From Karstenula rhodostoma CBS 690.94 (lineage: Eukaryota; Ascomycota; Dothideomycetes; Pleosporales; Didymosphaeriaceae), in contig MU001500.1 of the NCBI GenBank assembly GCA_010093485.1, forward strand, positions 1,126,198 through 1,190,197: 64,000 nucleotides of DNA, in the 5' to 3' direction. A program made the position numbers and the translations under genes. The notes under the pieces were generated by a model. The model was not told where the DNA came from, did no database searches, and worked only from the letters and a program-made list of their open reading frames with translations. Shown one piece after another: positions 44,097 to 55,044 of the stretch; positions within the stretch are counted from its first letter, which is position 1; every line of letters begins with the position of its first letter.

Positions 44097-45229
44097 ATGG
44101 CAGGAACGCGTGACAAAGTCGACGTACCGATCCTCAAAGATCTCACGATTGACAACATCACCGACAATGTGCTCTTGATCAACGCGCAAACCTCTGACGC
44201 GCGGCTTAAATATGTATTAGAAAGGCTGGTATCGCATATGCACGACTTCGCGCGAGAAACGCGCCTCAGCACCACGGAATGGATGGCAGGCATTGAGTTT
44301 TTGACTTCGGTAGGGAAGAAATGCACAGACGTGCGGCAGGTAAGCATGTTTTACTCTTACAGTTCAGAGACATGGTCAAGACAAGTTGCTAATGAACTCT
44401 TAACAATAGGAATTCATCCTCCTCTCCGACACCCTCGGCCTCTCCCTCCTCGTCGACTCAATAGACCACCCCAAACCGCCCGCCTCCACCGAAGGCACCG
44501 TACTCGGTCCCTACCACACGCACGACGCGCACGAACAATCTACAGGCTCGTCCATTTCAGCCGACCCCGATGGCGAACCGCTGCTCTGTCTTTGCAACGT
44601 AAAGTCTACGGACGGCAAACCCGTACAAGACGTCAAAATTGACATCTGGGAAACGGACAGCAAAGGGTCGTACGACGTCCAGTACGAGAGCTATAGCGGC
44701 GATAGACCTGATGGGAGAGGCATTTTGAGGAGCGATGAAGAGGGCGTATTCTGGTTCAAGGCAATCGTGCCCGTGCCGTATCGCATTCCGAACGATGGGC
44801 CGGTGGGGGTCATGCTGGAGAAGCTGGGGAGGCATCCTTGGAGGCCGAGTCACATGCATTTCATGTTCGAGAAGCAGGGGTATGATCATTTGATCACGTA
44901 AGTTACCCTCGGCTCTTTCTCTATCTATGAGATCTCGCAGCTAACAGGCCGATAGAGCATTGTACCTCCGAGGCGACCCCTACGAGACATCCGACGCAGT
45001 GTTCGGCGTCAAAGAATCGCTCATCGTGGATCTAGGCACCGTGAACGCGGAACAAGCGAAGAAGTACGACGTCAAGGAGGGCTCGAGGTTGTTAACGTAC
45101 GACTTTGTGCTTGTCACGGATGAAGAGACGAAGAAGCTAAGGGATGAGGAAGCCTTGAAAGCGATGAAGAAGCTAGGCCGGGAGAACATGATGATCATCA
45201 ACGGGCAACTGGTGCCGGATGTTGATTAA
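44097..45229 (+). CDS. Intradiol ring-cleavage dioxygenase (hydroxyquinol/catechol 1,2-type)
   Basis: Three exons (44097-44339, 44410-44897, 44956-45229) give 334 residues. The enzyme opens a catechol or hydroxyquinol ring between its two hydroxyls using oxygen and Fe(III), feeding the oxoadipate route. An N-terminal helical dimerisation domain (residues about 20-105) precedes the beta-sandwich. All four iron ligands are visible: Tyr169 (SKGSYD), Tyr205 (VPYRIP), His229 and His231 (RPSHMHF). LGPYHTHDAH sits at the domain junction. The arrangement fits hydroxyquinol 1,2-dioxygenases best, but catechol-type activity cannot be excluded. There is no signal peptide, so it is probably cytosolic. 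Introns are 70 and 58 nt. Confidence 0.92.
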
Positions 45230-45693
45230 AACGCGACATACCAATTCATTATACCCAATAGGTGGATGAATCATATTCTATTCAGCTTCTGGAGACTGAA
45301 ACAGCATGCGTGTTTGTACTCCAGCTGAGCACAAACGAAACATATAAACGCAACCCTCACATTCTGACAATCAAGAATCAGATAGGTTTTTGTCGCGTCT
45401 ATGCAGTCAGCTAACACAGTCCATCTTTGATTGCACTCTCTCTTATTATATTCCTTGATCCTCCCAACACGAATACATGCGTCAAAGACTGGCGGTGACG
45501 CACGCTGCCCACTGCCACCTGCATGCCACCTGCCAAACGTCACGTAGCATTCCAGAAAGCCACGAGGAGCGCACACATAGCCGCGTCTATTAATGTAGAC
45601 GACCTGCACGCCCCGTCGACACTTGATCAAAACAACACATCCCAATCCAATCCAACCCAAGTCCTACCACGTATCATCACGCCCCGACCAATT

Positions 45694-45783
45694 TGAAACC
45701 TTTGTGTTTTGGCACCCCACAGAGTTTCTGTATTGCGTTTTGCCGCGGCTTGCAGAAGCGCGCGAAGAGTCAACAATCGATCT
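45694..45783 (-). repeat. Short interspersed repeat, copy B
   Basis: The reverse complement of this segment matches copy A (about 1430-1520) with about five differences over ~90 bp, including ttgactcttcgcgcgctt, the hairpin arms around aagccgcg, and ggggtgccaaaacacaaag. It begins within 5 bp of the stop codon of a decayed minus-strand frame. Clear flanking direct repeats were not found for this copy. Confidence 0.8.
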
Positions 45784-45984
45784 TCAAAAGTCACTGTCCT
45801 CCTCATCGCTACTCTCATCCTCACTGAGCGTTCTTTTGATCTGTCCAGCCACTGCATCCATGAGGAGATCCTCGGAACCTTCCTGCACCATCCTCTGGTC
45901 CTCTTTCCCGTCCAACAAGGCTCTACTATAAAGGCTCTGCTCATTGACTTTTCAGGCTCTCCCTCTATCCTCACTCGATCTGCC

Positions 45985-46210
45985 TGCTTCTAGCATACCC
46001 TTAGATATACCTTAAAGCCTTTTATCTCTTATTTGGTTTTAACAGCCTCCTTAGTCTCTAAGAAGTCTGATATAGTAGCTATACTACTACTTATATATTC
46101 TACCTTGAAAATCCCCCATGTTAAAATTTTCCTATAGATTGTTAAGGCGTCCAGGGCATGTTAGGCCGGCAAAATAAATTTATTAATAGTACTAATAAGA
46201 TTTTAAAGAC
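45985..46210. repeat. AT-rich block, possible RIP-mutated transposon relic
   Basis: This patch is much richer in A, T and TA steps than its surroundings (for example gatatagtagctatactact and ttattaatagtactaataag), a pattern typical of sequence eroded by repeat-induced point mutation in ascomycetes. No transposase domain is recognisable. Confidence 0.45.
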
Positions 46211-46474
46211 GGCACATGTGCTGAACCGTGGTCCAACTTTTAGTGTCCCACTCCGCAGTTGCGTGTTGTAGAATCACGCATTTCGAGCGCAGTATCGCAA
46301 TATTTATACTGCAGCAGGCCCCACGTGACATATCCATCTCAGCGAATTATAAGAGCTTGCCGTGTCTCATTACATTGATGCTGTGTGCTATGCTTCGCTG
46401 TGGCTCGCTGGGCAAACCGCCTCGCTCGACAGTCATCTGGGTATCGTCTCTCCATCCCCCCATCACCACCTCAT

Positions 46475-47087
46475 TTAATCAATAACCGGCCTCGCTCCAA
46501 AACGCGCATAGTACCTCCCCGCCCCCGACCCCGAACTCTTCCTCCCCCTCCTCTCCTCCTCACACACGCCAATCGTTTCGATCGCCCTCACCACGCCGTC
46601 CTCTGTGACAATGATCCGCTCAGGAATAGATGGCCGCCGCGATGTGTCGGAAGAAGAAGTAGAGTTGGACCTGGACCTCTCGAGCTCCTCCAGCTCGCTT
46701 TCCTTGCGCATCTTGGCGATGAGGTCGAGAGACTGAAACATGGCGGCCGGGTTCTCTTCGTCGAAGTGGGGAGAGTAGGGTGTAGGCGGCATTTGCAGCG
46801 AGCGACGTGGAACGTTCTTCCAACCGTGCTATGTTGAATGTGAATCAGACTTTGACAAGAACCGTGTTGAATTGTGATGCTCAGCAGACAGTGAATTTGC
46901 GGAACTGCAGAACCACGACGCGACCGTGCCCATCTTTGTAGTGCACTGCGGACGCACTGTCATACTGCGGCGAGTCTAGTGCCGCGTCATACGGCCGTTC
47001 AGGGATCCAGGCAGGCGATGCGGCCTTCGGCACCGCCAGCTTCGACGCCTTAGCAAGGCTGTGTGTTTGGAACACGGTGAATCGCAA
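46475..47087 (-). CDS. Small hypothetical protein
   Basis: Two exons (47087-46890 and 46828-46475) joined by a 61-nt intron with a weak gtctgc donor give 183 residues. It starts MRFTVFQTHSLAKASKL and continues with YKDGHGRVVVLQFRKFT. After the junction comes HGWKNVPRRSLQMPPTPYSP, then a charged helical stretch (AKMRKESELEELERSR) and a Ser-rich tail. I recognise no family. A basic, Ser/Ala-containing N-terminus could be a mitochondrial presequence, which is a weak inference. The phase is kept across the proposed intron, and both exons have coding-like composition. Confidence 0.55.
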
Positions 47088-47532
47088 TCTGCGCCTGCTG
47101 CTAGCGCGTAGATAATCCGTTGGTCTGCCCGAATGCGGCGGTGCAAGGATGCGGGGCCATGGAAGTGGCGAAGTCAGAAATAGCCGAGCTGGGGTGGGTG
47201 CGGGGACTGCGTCACTGCATGCTCATGATGGGATTTGAAACGAACTTGAAAAGGGTAAGATGATTACGGGCTCGAAATAGGTGAAGTCAAGTTGCGCAAA
47301 GATGCGCTGCAGGTTTGTGTCCGAAAGAAGCCAATAGCTGCCGTCGGGCAAGCACTGGAGTGATTGGACCAGGTAGTCTCCCCAAGAAAACATCGACTGG
47401 TCTATATATATCATTTCACATGGTATCTATGTCGACTGAGATAGGGTATATACGACACGAACGCTCAAAACACAGCAAACAATGCACCGCCCAACGAACA
47501 GAAGTCCCACAAATGAAGCTGGACACGCCAAC
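47088..47532. other. Spacer between two minus-strand genes
   Basis: 445 bp. Nothing is recognised beyond presumed promoter of the downstream gene and 3' flank of the hydrolase. Confidence 0.4.
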
Positions 47533-48414
47533 TCAACACCCTTCAAAGTGCTCGCAGATCTGCGCTTCGCAGAATGCGCTGCTGGTCGTCACAAACCCCA
47601 TGTTTGTCGACACCTGATACTCTGTCAATTCCTGCGCGCCGCGGCCCGTCATGGTCCCCGTGCAGTCACGCAGCATGATACAATCCCAACCATAGGAGTA
47701 GGCATCAGACACTGTGCCGAAAACACATTGATCCGTGTTCACACCCGCAAAGAGTAACGTCTGCTTTCCAACAGCTCTTAGATACTCGTGAAGTGGTTCC
47801 TCAGTCGACCACAACCCGCTCATACGCGACTTATCGAAGAAGAGATCTCCAGGCTGAGCGACGGCTTTGAAAGGGTCGTAGAGGTCGGCGTTCCACGTGC
47901 GCTTGAAGAGGCATCTCCCCTGCTTCTCTGGAAGTTGAGCGCCGAGACCAATGTGCCAGCCCAAGCTCTTGCTGAACCCACGCTGGATCGCAGGCGCCAT
48001 GCTTTTGAGAGACTGGTCGGTGATGCCCCAGTTCAGCCATGCGATCTGGACGCCCTCCTTTCGGCACCGCTCGATGGCTTTCAAGGTCGGTTCGATGGCA
48101 GCAATGCCTGCTGCATGATCTCGGTAGATTGGGTTGATGAAGTAGTTCTGCATGTCGACGACGATCAGAACCGATGTTCCGGGATCGATCATGAAGCCGG
48201 TGTGGCGCTCATCTGCGTCGCATTCGAAGACCATCTTCTGTGCTGCTCCGCGTGAGAGGTCGAATTTCTTGGTGGCTGGTAGATAGAGCCATTGTTCTTC
48301 GCCCCCGAACGCTACAGGTGCAGTGCATTTTATCGTGCCGACGGTAACGTTGTTGTCGTAGTCCTCGTAGTCGTATTCCTCGGTTGTGGTGAGAAGAAGA
48401 GAGTCCGATGCCAT
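47533..48414 (-). CDS. Isochorismatase-like cysteine hydrolase
   Basis: A single exon gives 293 residues. The family includes isochorismatase, nicotinamidase, N-carbamoylsarcosine amidase and ureidoacrylate-type hydrolases. The catalytic triad is visible: Asp87 (VLIVVDMQNYF), Lys195 (FFDKSRMSG) and Cys230 (GVNTDQCVFGT). The Cys is preceded by the usual non-prolyl cis-peptide region (LLFAGVNTDQC). An extra ~75-residue N-terminal segment (EEYDYEDYDNNVTVG, then QWLYLPATKKFDLSRG) is found in a fungal subgroup. No signal peptide is seen. The substrate is unknown; salicylate/chorismate-related roles reported for some fungal members should not be assumed. Confidence 0.9.
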   Translation of the reverse strand: MASDSLLLTTTEEYDYEDYDNNVTVGTIKCTAPVAFGGEEQWLYLPATKKFDLSRGAAQKMVFECDADERHTGFMIDPGTSVLIVVDMQNYFINPIYRDHAAGIAAIEPTLKAIERCRKEGVQIAWLNWGITDQSLKSMAPAIQRGFSKSLGWHIGLGAQLPEKQGRCLFKRTWNADLYDPFKAVAQPGDLFFDKSRMSGLWSTEEPLHEYLRAVGKQTLLFAGVNTDQCVFGTVSDAYSYGWDCIMLRDCTGTMTGRGAQELTEYQVSTNMGFVTTSSAFCEAQICEHFEGC

Positions 48415-49423
48415 GGGAATGCGGCGTTCAATGTTGAGTTGAGTGTCGAGAGCAACGAGACGCTCAGACTAGGACCCGATTGCAGTAGGGGATGGTTTTT
48501 GTGATTTGGCTGAAAGAATGGGCTGGGCACAAATAAGGACTGCGGCTCTGCACCTTATACCAGCCGCCTGCTGCTTTGTCTGGCGGTCAACATGATAAGG
48601 CTTGATAGGCTTCTATCGGGAAGGAGACTTGGGTCGCAAGATACGGTTCTGGTCAAAGCGTGTTTGCCAGTTCACGCCTATCATATTGAGTGCCAAATGA
48701 GATGTCGGACCGGATGTTCGTCCCATGGTCAAAAGGGTCCGCCAAGCAGGTAAAGAGAGCCGAGCAACCGTTGGATCGTGGCGATCATAGCATGGTCTTT
48801 AGATATGAGCAGTCGAGACGTTTGAATAATACGGTGTTGTCGCGTGCCACCAGGTGTTACCAAGAGATACCCCAGATAAGGCTGGTCGAAGGCTGGGGAG
48901 ATAGGGCTGTGGCCGACGCCTGGAAGGAGCTCCGATAATACCCGCAAGGCGCTAACCCAGAATGGCGGATCAACACTACGCTTCTTTCAGTTATAAAGTG
49001 CATCCTCTTGACCGCAACTACTCAAGTGCAGCAGTACCGGCACTCCTGAGAGATTGGGTTGCGTGCATAAGAAAGCCCTGATCCAATCTCTTATACTACC
49101 TATTGAAGTACTATATATTGTAGAGATTCACTATGAGGTAGGGTGACTCAATGAAGTAGGGGGGACAAAAAGGCGCGTTGTGCTTTGCCAATGCACTTGA
49201 AGTACTATGGAGTTTTGAAGACAACAATGCCAGGTGTTTACCACGTATAACAGGCAACACCAAGCATAGGTATGGTTTCGTATCTCAATCATGTCACGTT
49301 CGAGTCATATTTCCTGAACACCTCCCAAATGCACGCCAAAGTGCACCGACCGCTATGCTATAAGACATCATCGCAACAACTCAATGTGCCGAGCCAGCCA
49401 AATCATAGATGCAACGCGAAACA
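48415..49423. other. About 1 kb spacer
   Basis: It lies between the hydrolase start and the 3' end of the OPT gene. A TA-rich segment (about 49080-49170) may be old repeat sequence. Open frames at 48690-48947 show no domain. Confidence 0.45.
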
Positions 49424-52400
49424 TCACCAGTCCGGTGGCCCAAAATGCCCACCCTCTGGAACTGTTCTGTACGAGCACGCCTGCCAGTCGCAGCCCTAAT
49501 GCATGGTCAGTATATGGCATTTTGGGATCTGCATTACGGATGGACTCACCTGCTTGTACACCTCCGTCCCCCACCACTTGAACCCATCCATCCACCCTGG
49601 AAACAAGAAAACGAAAAAGATGATCACGACACCTACCGCCAGGCCGCTATCCAACGCTGCGCTCAACGTCATGTTGTACTTGTTCCACCACTCCTTCCTC
49701 CTGTTTCTGATGTGGTAATTGAACACGTAGCACACAATGGCCCAGACGCTGAAGTTCAGGCCGGTAGCCGGTGGAATCCAGGATAGCGAACCAAACACGA
49801 CGGGGAAGCTAATACGGCGAAGTATAGATTTGCGGTTGCGGCGGGCAGGGAACCATAGGAGGATGGGTGCGACAGCGCCGAGGAGGAAGGCCCATACGAG
49901 TGGGCGATAGAGCGCGCCGGGGCCGAAGAACTGTTTGGGACCGACCACACCCCATAGGATGGAGCCGTTGAAGTGGACGCGCGCGATGGGGCAGGTGAAG
50001 CCGTTGATGGCTTCCGACGTGCAGATGCCGGGAATGAAAGCGAGCATCCAGTTCAGCACACCAATCTGCGTCAAGCTCGAGATAATGGTTGCGGAGAGTT
50101 GGAGATTGAAGAGGATCTTGGGTGGGATCTTCATGTAATGGCCCAACTTCAGATCCGAGGAGAACTTAAGTCCTTGGGTCGAGGAGATGTAGCCGTACGT
50201 CGTGAAGACCATGTTTGCGACGGGGCGGCCGGGAAAGACTACTCCACAGATAAGTTGACAGATAAGGTAAAGGCTGCTTTGCTGGTTTGTGATGGCCATG
50301 ATGATGCCGATAGGAACGAAGAGGGTGACCGCGATACCGAGGGCTAGTAGGAGGCCGTACCAGGGCAGATGGATGGGGTAGTACTCGACAACGAACATGC
50401 CTATGGCTCCCATGCTAATTCCCGTCATCAGATACCAGAAAATTGGAACGTCGTCGTATCTTCGCATGAGGCGGTTATGAACATCCTCGGTTGTCAGCAG
50501 GTTTTCTAGTTCTGGCTCAGACGAGGTGCTCATCCTATGAACCCTCTCGGAACTGTCTCGACCGTTTTCCGCGGTTTGTAGAGGTTCGTAAGCAGCGCCA
50601 GGTCTCCCTCTGATTTCTGCCCATGAGTGACGCCACTGCTTCACAATATCTTTTCCATGCCAAACAGCTGTGTGAGTGACTAAAGCTGTGAGCGCGGCGA
50701 ATTGTAGCGCATAGCTTAGAACATATGTTATAGGAAGGAAGACACGACTGTAGTTCTCGTATGCCTCCTTGTCGAATAGAAAATTGTCAGTCAAGATTTT
50801 GCTGACGTCATACGGCTTGCCGCGGTTGTCGAACACGATAGTTGAAAGTATCGGCATGTATGAAGAATACATCACGTTCATGTAGTCTATGGAGGCTTAG
50901 CATGTTGTGAATCCATAAATATACCGCACGTACACATTATTGGTGCCAAAATCCACATGACTACGACGAGGCCACCGAGGATGTTGAGAGCTGCCCAAAA
51001 CGGAATGATGAGCGGAGACCCAATGTATGCAATTTGCGCCCAGTCAAAGGTCACGGGAAATAAGCCAAGTCCAGAAGAAATTCCAAACTATAACAGTTAG
51101 CGGTCAATCACATGGACATAGGACAGACTCACGAGATTGGCAATCACAACGTTCTTTGGTGCGAACCATGTGATGACACTGAAGTAGCTCAAAGCGGGGA
51201 ACAGAAGACCGGGCAAAAAGTAGAATGCGACGGCGCCAAGTAAAACGCGCACAAAAAACTTGGATGGTGATATTGTCCATCCATTGGCCGGTTTGTTTTC
51301 GTCCTTGTGCAGCGCCGTGAACATGGTGGCCGGAACAAGCGTACCCGGCCATATCATGCCACTTGGACGGACAAGGTACTGTCGTGTAAGGCCAGCGAGG
51401 GCATAGCCGAGGATTTGTGTGGACAAGGTAAGCAAGACCTGATACACAATACCAAGATCTTGTTGATAGAACTTAGTTTGCTCAACAATGACCTAAGGCT
51501 ACATTAGCACTGTGCACTGATTTGACGTTTGTGGTACGTGGTTACAGACGTCTGTGGCGAACGCGAAACCAAATGATACATTGCTGCTAATGTAGACGCA
51601 GCAATGCTCCTTTAGATTCCAACGGCCTTGCGCCAACCAAAGTCGACACCGGGTCTTCCGAGGAAGGGAGGAGCGGAAGACAAGTGTGTTATGTGTTGAC
51701 CCAGGCTGGCTGTTCCCTCTTGACACAAGCACTCCATTCTCGAATAGTTCTTCGGGGTCATCAGGTCGTTTCAAAACCTGGTCCCAGAGCAGGCCAAGTG
51801 GATGAACAAGCAAAAGTGCAATAATGGGGGTAATGCTGACGCTGGGGTATCTCAAAGAAAAGAAAAGATTCGTAGAAGATCCTAGTATGGCGAACAAAAT
51901 GGACAGGATCCACATGCGTGGAGTGTTGATGGAAAGCGTAAAGTCATCGCTGGCACCCACTGCCGCTCGCACTTGGGCGTAGGGGGAGTTGTCAGAGATG
52001 TGACCGTTGGCCTTGCTGTCGTGCAGATCCTCTGGCTCGGATGAGTCCTCGTCGTCCGATCCATCCATGGGACTGTTTGTGGATGACGACTGTAGGCTTT
52101 CAAATACACGCGGAGCGGTGATTCCAGACGCTCCCATACCACCCGTGTTAAATCTGGCCTCTAAAAGCGGTTCTTCCTGGCCAGCAAGTGCTTCGTCGAG
52201 AGGCTCATCGCTGTTCGCATCTCTTGGCGTGCGCCGTCGTGCAGAGGAGGCAAAAGCGGGTTCGCTCTGGATGGAACCATCGTTGGTCGATTCAATACAG
52301 GTCCGTCTCATAGAAGGCTCGCTGTTCCGCAATTTGCTCTTCCCTTTCTTCTTGCCCCGTCGCAGAAAGCTGGCCACATGATCATCTGAGTCGTCCGGGC

Positions 52401-52713
52401 TGGAGCTGACCGATAGGACCGGCAGACCGCCATAGGAACCGGTGCCCTGGGCTGGCGACGAGCGCACCAGCAGCGGTGTGCGCGACATGGCTGGGTCGTC
52501 GGTTTCTGTCAAAGACTCTGATCGCTGAGAAGGAACAGTACTGTCGTCATGGGGGCCGAAGCGAGCATGGGCTGATTTATCGGAAAGGGCTTGAAGCTCG
52601 TAGCTGCCTGACAGGGCGGACTCAGGTGCCCGTGTTTCGGCGTCGAACAAGCTTCCACTGGTGGCGACAGTGGAGTCACCGTGTGGCCGCGCGACACAGG
52701 CGTCGGCACGCAT
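49424..52713 (-). CDS. OPT-family oligopeptide transporter with long N-terminal extension
   Basis: Five exons (52713-51550, 51492-51133, 51087-50934, 50886-49550, 49495-49424) join in phase to 1,028 residues. OPT carriers are proton-coupled importers of tetra/pentapeptides, glutathione or metal chelates at the plasma membrane. Family marks include LNLKEHCCVYISSNVSF-type sequence (here RWNLKEHCCVYISSNVS), FATDVIVEQTKFYQQDLG, SGMIWPGTLVP, PIMYYMNVM and a final WQACSYRTVPEGG. About 12-16 membrane helices are expected. Residues 1 to about 270 are Ser/Asp/Glu-rich and disordered, with KKKGKSKLR in the middle. This is much longer than in typical members and may be a regulatory cytosolic tail. The last exon is only 72 nt. 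Confidence 0.9.
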
Positions 52714-53033
52714 TATTATACGGGGAGTGTCGCGGCATGGGCGCGTGTGTAAAACATGAATGGGGCTAGCAGCGACGGGTCCGGTGGACGTCTGATTTAT
52801 CAGATCGTTTGATAACGGCTAGATCCGCGGCACGCGTGCGGGTTTGACTGGCTCACCGAACCGTCCCTCACGCCAGAGCGGCACGTCGTCACGTCCTCCT
52901 GCATGATGGGCATCTGCACGTGCCCCGCGCGCCGTCACAAAGAGTAGTTTCTCCGTCTGCACCTCATCTTCTCATGTACATTATTTTACATGCTGGGTAC
53001 AACCGTCTAAAGTCGCACTAGCAATGCGCCGCT
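52714..53033. other. Spacer between OPT and BCS1 genes
   Basis: 320 bp, the OPT promoter region and the BCS1 3' flank. No motif is assigned. Confidence 0.4.
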
Positions 53034-54556
53034 CTATTTGACATCATTTACATCAACGTGGCCGGGAAGCTCCACATGGCTCTCGGTGCGCCGAGTGTGA
53101 CCGGCGGTGAGGCCCTGTACCATCTTGATGGCGCCCTCGGGGTCGTCTTTGTTGTAGAGAAACAGGCCCTGTAGGGCTGCCGTGCTCACCGTGTTCGTGA
53201 GCCCGAGCTGCTTGACCTTGGCGAGGAATCGCTTCTTCCCCGCACCCTCGCCATCAAACTCTGCGTAGAAGCGATCCCACAGCTCTCCGATCTGATATTC
53301 TGTCGCTTCGCCCAGCCGCACAGTCATGTCGACCCGGCCAGGACGGATGAGCGCCTCGTCGAGCCTCTCCACGTAGTTGGTGGTAAGGAAAATAATGCGC
53401 TCCTCACCGCTGGCGACGCCATCAAGCGCATTGAGGAGGCCTGAGAAGGTGACATTTGCACCCGAGTAGCCGTCCGCGTCCGCCTTTTTGCGATTCGCAA
53501 AAGCTACATCAATGTCCTCGAGCAGCACGATTGTCCGTGGCGGTACCCGGCTCAACATGTGACTGAGCTTGTCATCGTGCAGGCCTCGTTCGCTGACGTT
53601 CAGTATGGCAATATTGAAGTCCAGATGGCCGGCCAAGGCTTGGATGAATGAGCTCTTGCCTGTCCCCGGTGGGCCATACAGGAGGTAGCCTCTCCTATAC
53701 GGTATGCCGCGATCGAGATACCAAGTTCGCGCTTCGATGAAAGCTTCCACGTCTTGCACAATCCTCTCCTTTACGCCGCGTTCCAGGATTATCGACTGGA
53801 GAGGGCGCTTGCGCTTTGGCTCTCCAAATGGCTTCCATTCTGTTCCGTTCGAATTATATATTACTGTCTTGCCCTCCTGCAGCTGTTGGTGCATTTCGTG
53901 GGCTTCGGCGAAGATGCGCTCGAATACACGGCGGTGCGAGTATAGCGTGGTCATCCTGATGGTCTCGAAGGGTACGCCCGTAGACAGGTCGAATGACTTC
54001 TGTCGCTGCCTGTCCACGAAGATGAAAGAACTGCCATAGCGCAGGATGTGCTGGCCATGGCCAGGAACGAAGGAGAAGTGTGCGGATCGAGATGAACCCG
54101 ATTCGGACTGGGCGGTGCTCACTTGCAAGTGGTGGAGGCGCGGGTTGATTCGTTGGGCAAGCGACGAGAGTATACCGCCTTGCGAGGCTTGCTGGGCACC
54201 GGCGAGCTGTGAGCGGTGGAAGTTGGTCATCCAGAGCAGCAACCACGGATATGCATGGTCGCGGTGGGTGATTTCGATGTCGACGAGCATGCGACGGCGC
54301 AGTAGCGAAGCGCCCTGCACAAGACTTTTCTGACCGATGCGCGCTGCAGTTGCGAGCGCTGCGAGACCGAAGCCCTATAACGGTCGTGAGCAGGTGTCTG
54401 ATTCCGCAGTAGGAGTAGGCGTACGGCAGTAAAGAAAGGGTTGCCGGTCAGCTGGCCAAGGTAGGAGCTGAAGCCATCGCTACCCTCGACGGGCGCATGC
54501 TTTGCAAGCTGCTGCGATGGGCTGGGCGGAATAGGGCTGGGATTGGGAGCGTCCAT
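53034..54556 (-). CDS. BCS1: BCS1-type mitochondrial AAA chaperone
   Basis: Two exons (54556-54425 and 54374-53034) give 490 residues. BCS1 is an AAA ATPase of the mitochondrial inner membrane that moves the folded Rieske iron-sulfur protein into complex III. The N-terminal region carries the predicted membrane helix (FFTAGFGLAALATAARIGQ, formed by the splice) followed by a BCS1_N domain (HRDHAYPWLLLWM, HFSFVPGHGQHILRYG). The AAA domain has Walker A GPPGTGKSSF (residues about 278-287), Walker B IVLLEDIDVAF and the arginine region RPGRVDMTVRLGEA. The length fits yeast Bcs1 (456) with a longer N-terminus. The frame is open upstream to about 54601 but the first ATG is at 54556. Confidence 0.93.
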
Positions 54557-55044
54557 GGAGAGCAACGATGACGCCGCAAAACTTTGAGCTGTCACGTCCA
54601 CGCGACGCGCTAGGCTCGCTTGGGGCGGTACGAGGCTCAGGGTGTGCAGCCAAAGTTACACAGAGACTCTTCCATCCGTGCCACAAAACGAACGCCGTAT
54701 CCTAATGTCTACGTGCAAGCAAGGCCTCGCTGGCCAGCAGCAGACGTCGGTATAAGGAGGTGCCTAATCAGTGAGCGGCATGGAGCCATCGCGGGGCTGC
54801 ATGAACGGCGGCGGCTTCGATCTGGCGAAGATCCGGGGAAAGAGCGAGCTGCGCTAGCGTGCTCCCAGCGGCGTGGAAAGCGGTATATGGAAAGCGCGAT
54901 GCAGTGAAGGAGCTTGGGCCACCAGTCGATAACACTTCCGCTTGAGAGCTTGAGAGGTCCAGTTCTCTTGCAAGTCCTCGCTTCCTTTCAACCTCGTCCG
55001 CATCTCGCAAAGGCACTCGTCGGCCTTGACGTGCTTCTCTTACC
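54557..55044. other. Divergent spacer, BCS1 / RRM gene
   Basis: 488 bp, presumably both promoters. A minus-strand open frame across 54768-55058 has no domain and is not called. Confidence 0.4.

Larger units (their letters stand above)
45230..46474. other. Repeat and relic patch without an intact gene
   Basis: It contains repeat copy B (45694-45783), a decayed coding-like stretch on the minus strand just upstream of it (about 45949-45784, ending in an acidic SEDESSDEEDSDF tail) and an AT/TA-rich block at about 45985-46210 that looks like mutated mobile-element sequence. Confidence 0.55.

Noticed and set aside
49200..49500. Possible gene over small open frames at 49178-49499
   Set aside because: They overlap the last exon of the OPT gene on the other strand or are simple spacer sequence with no domain.
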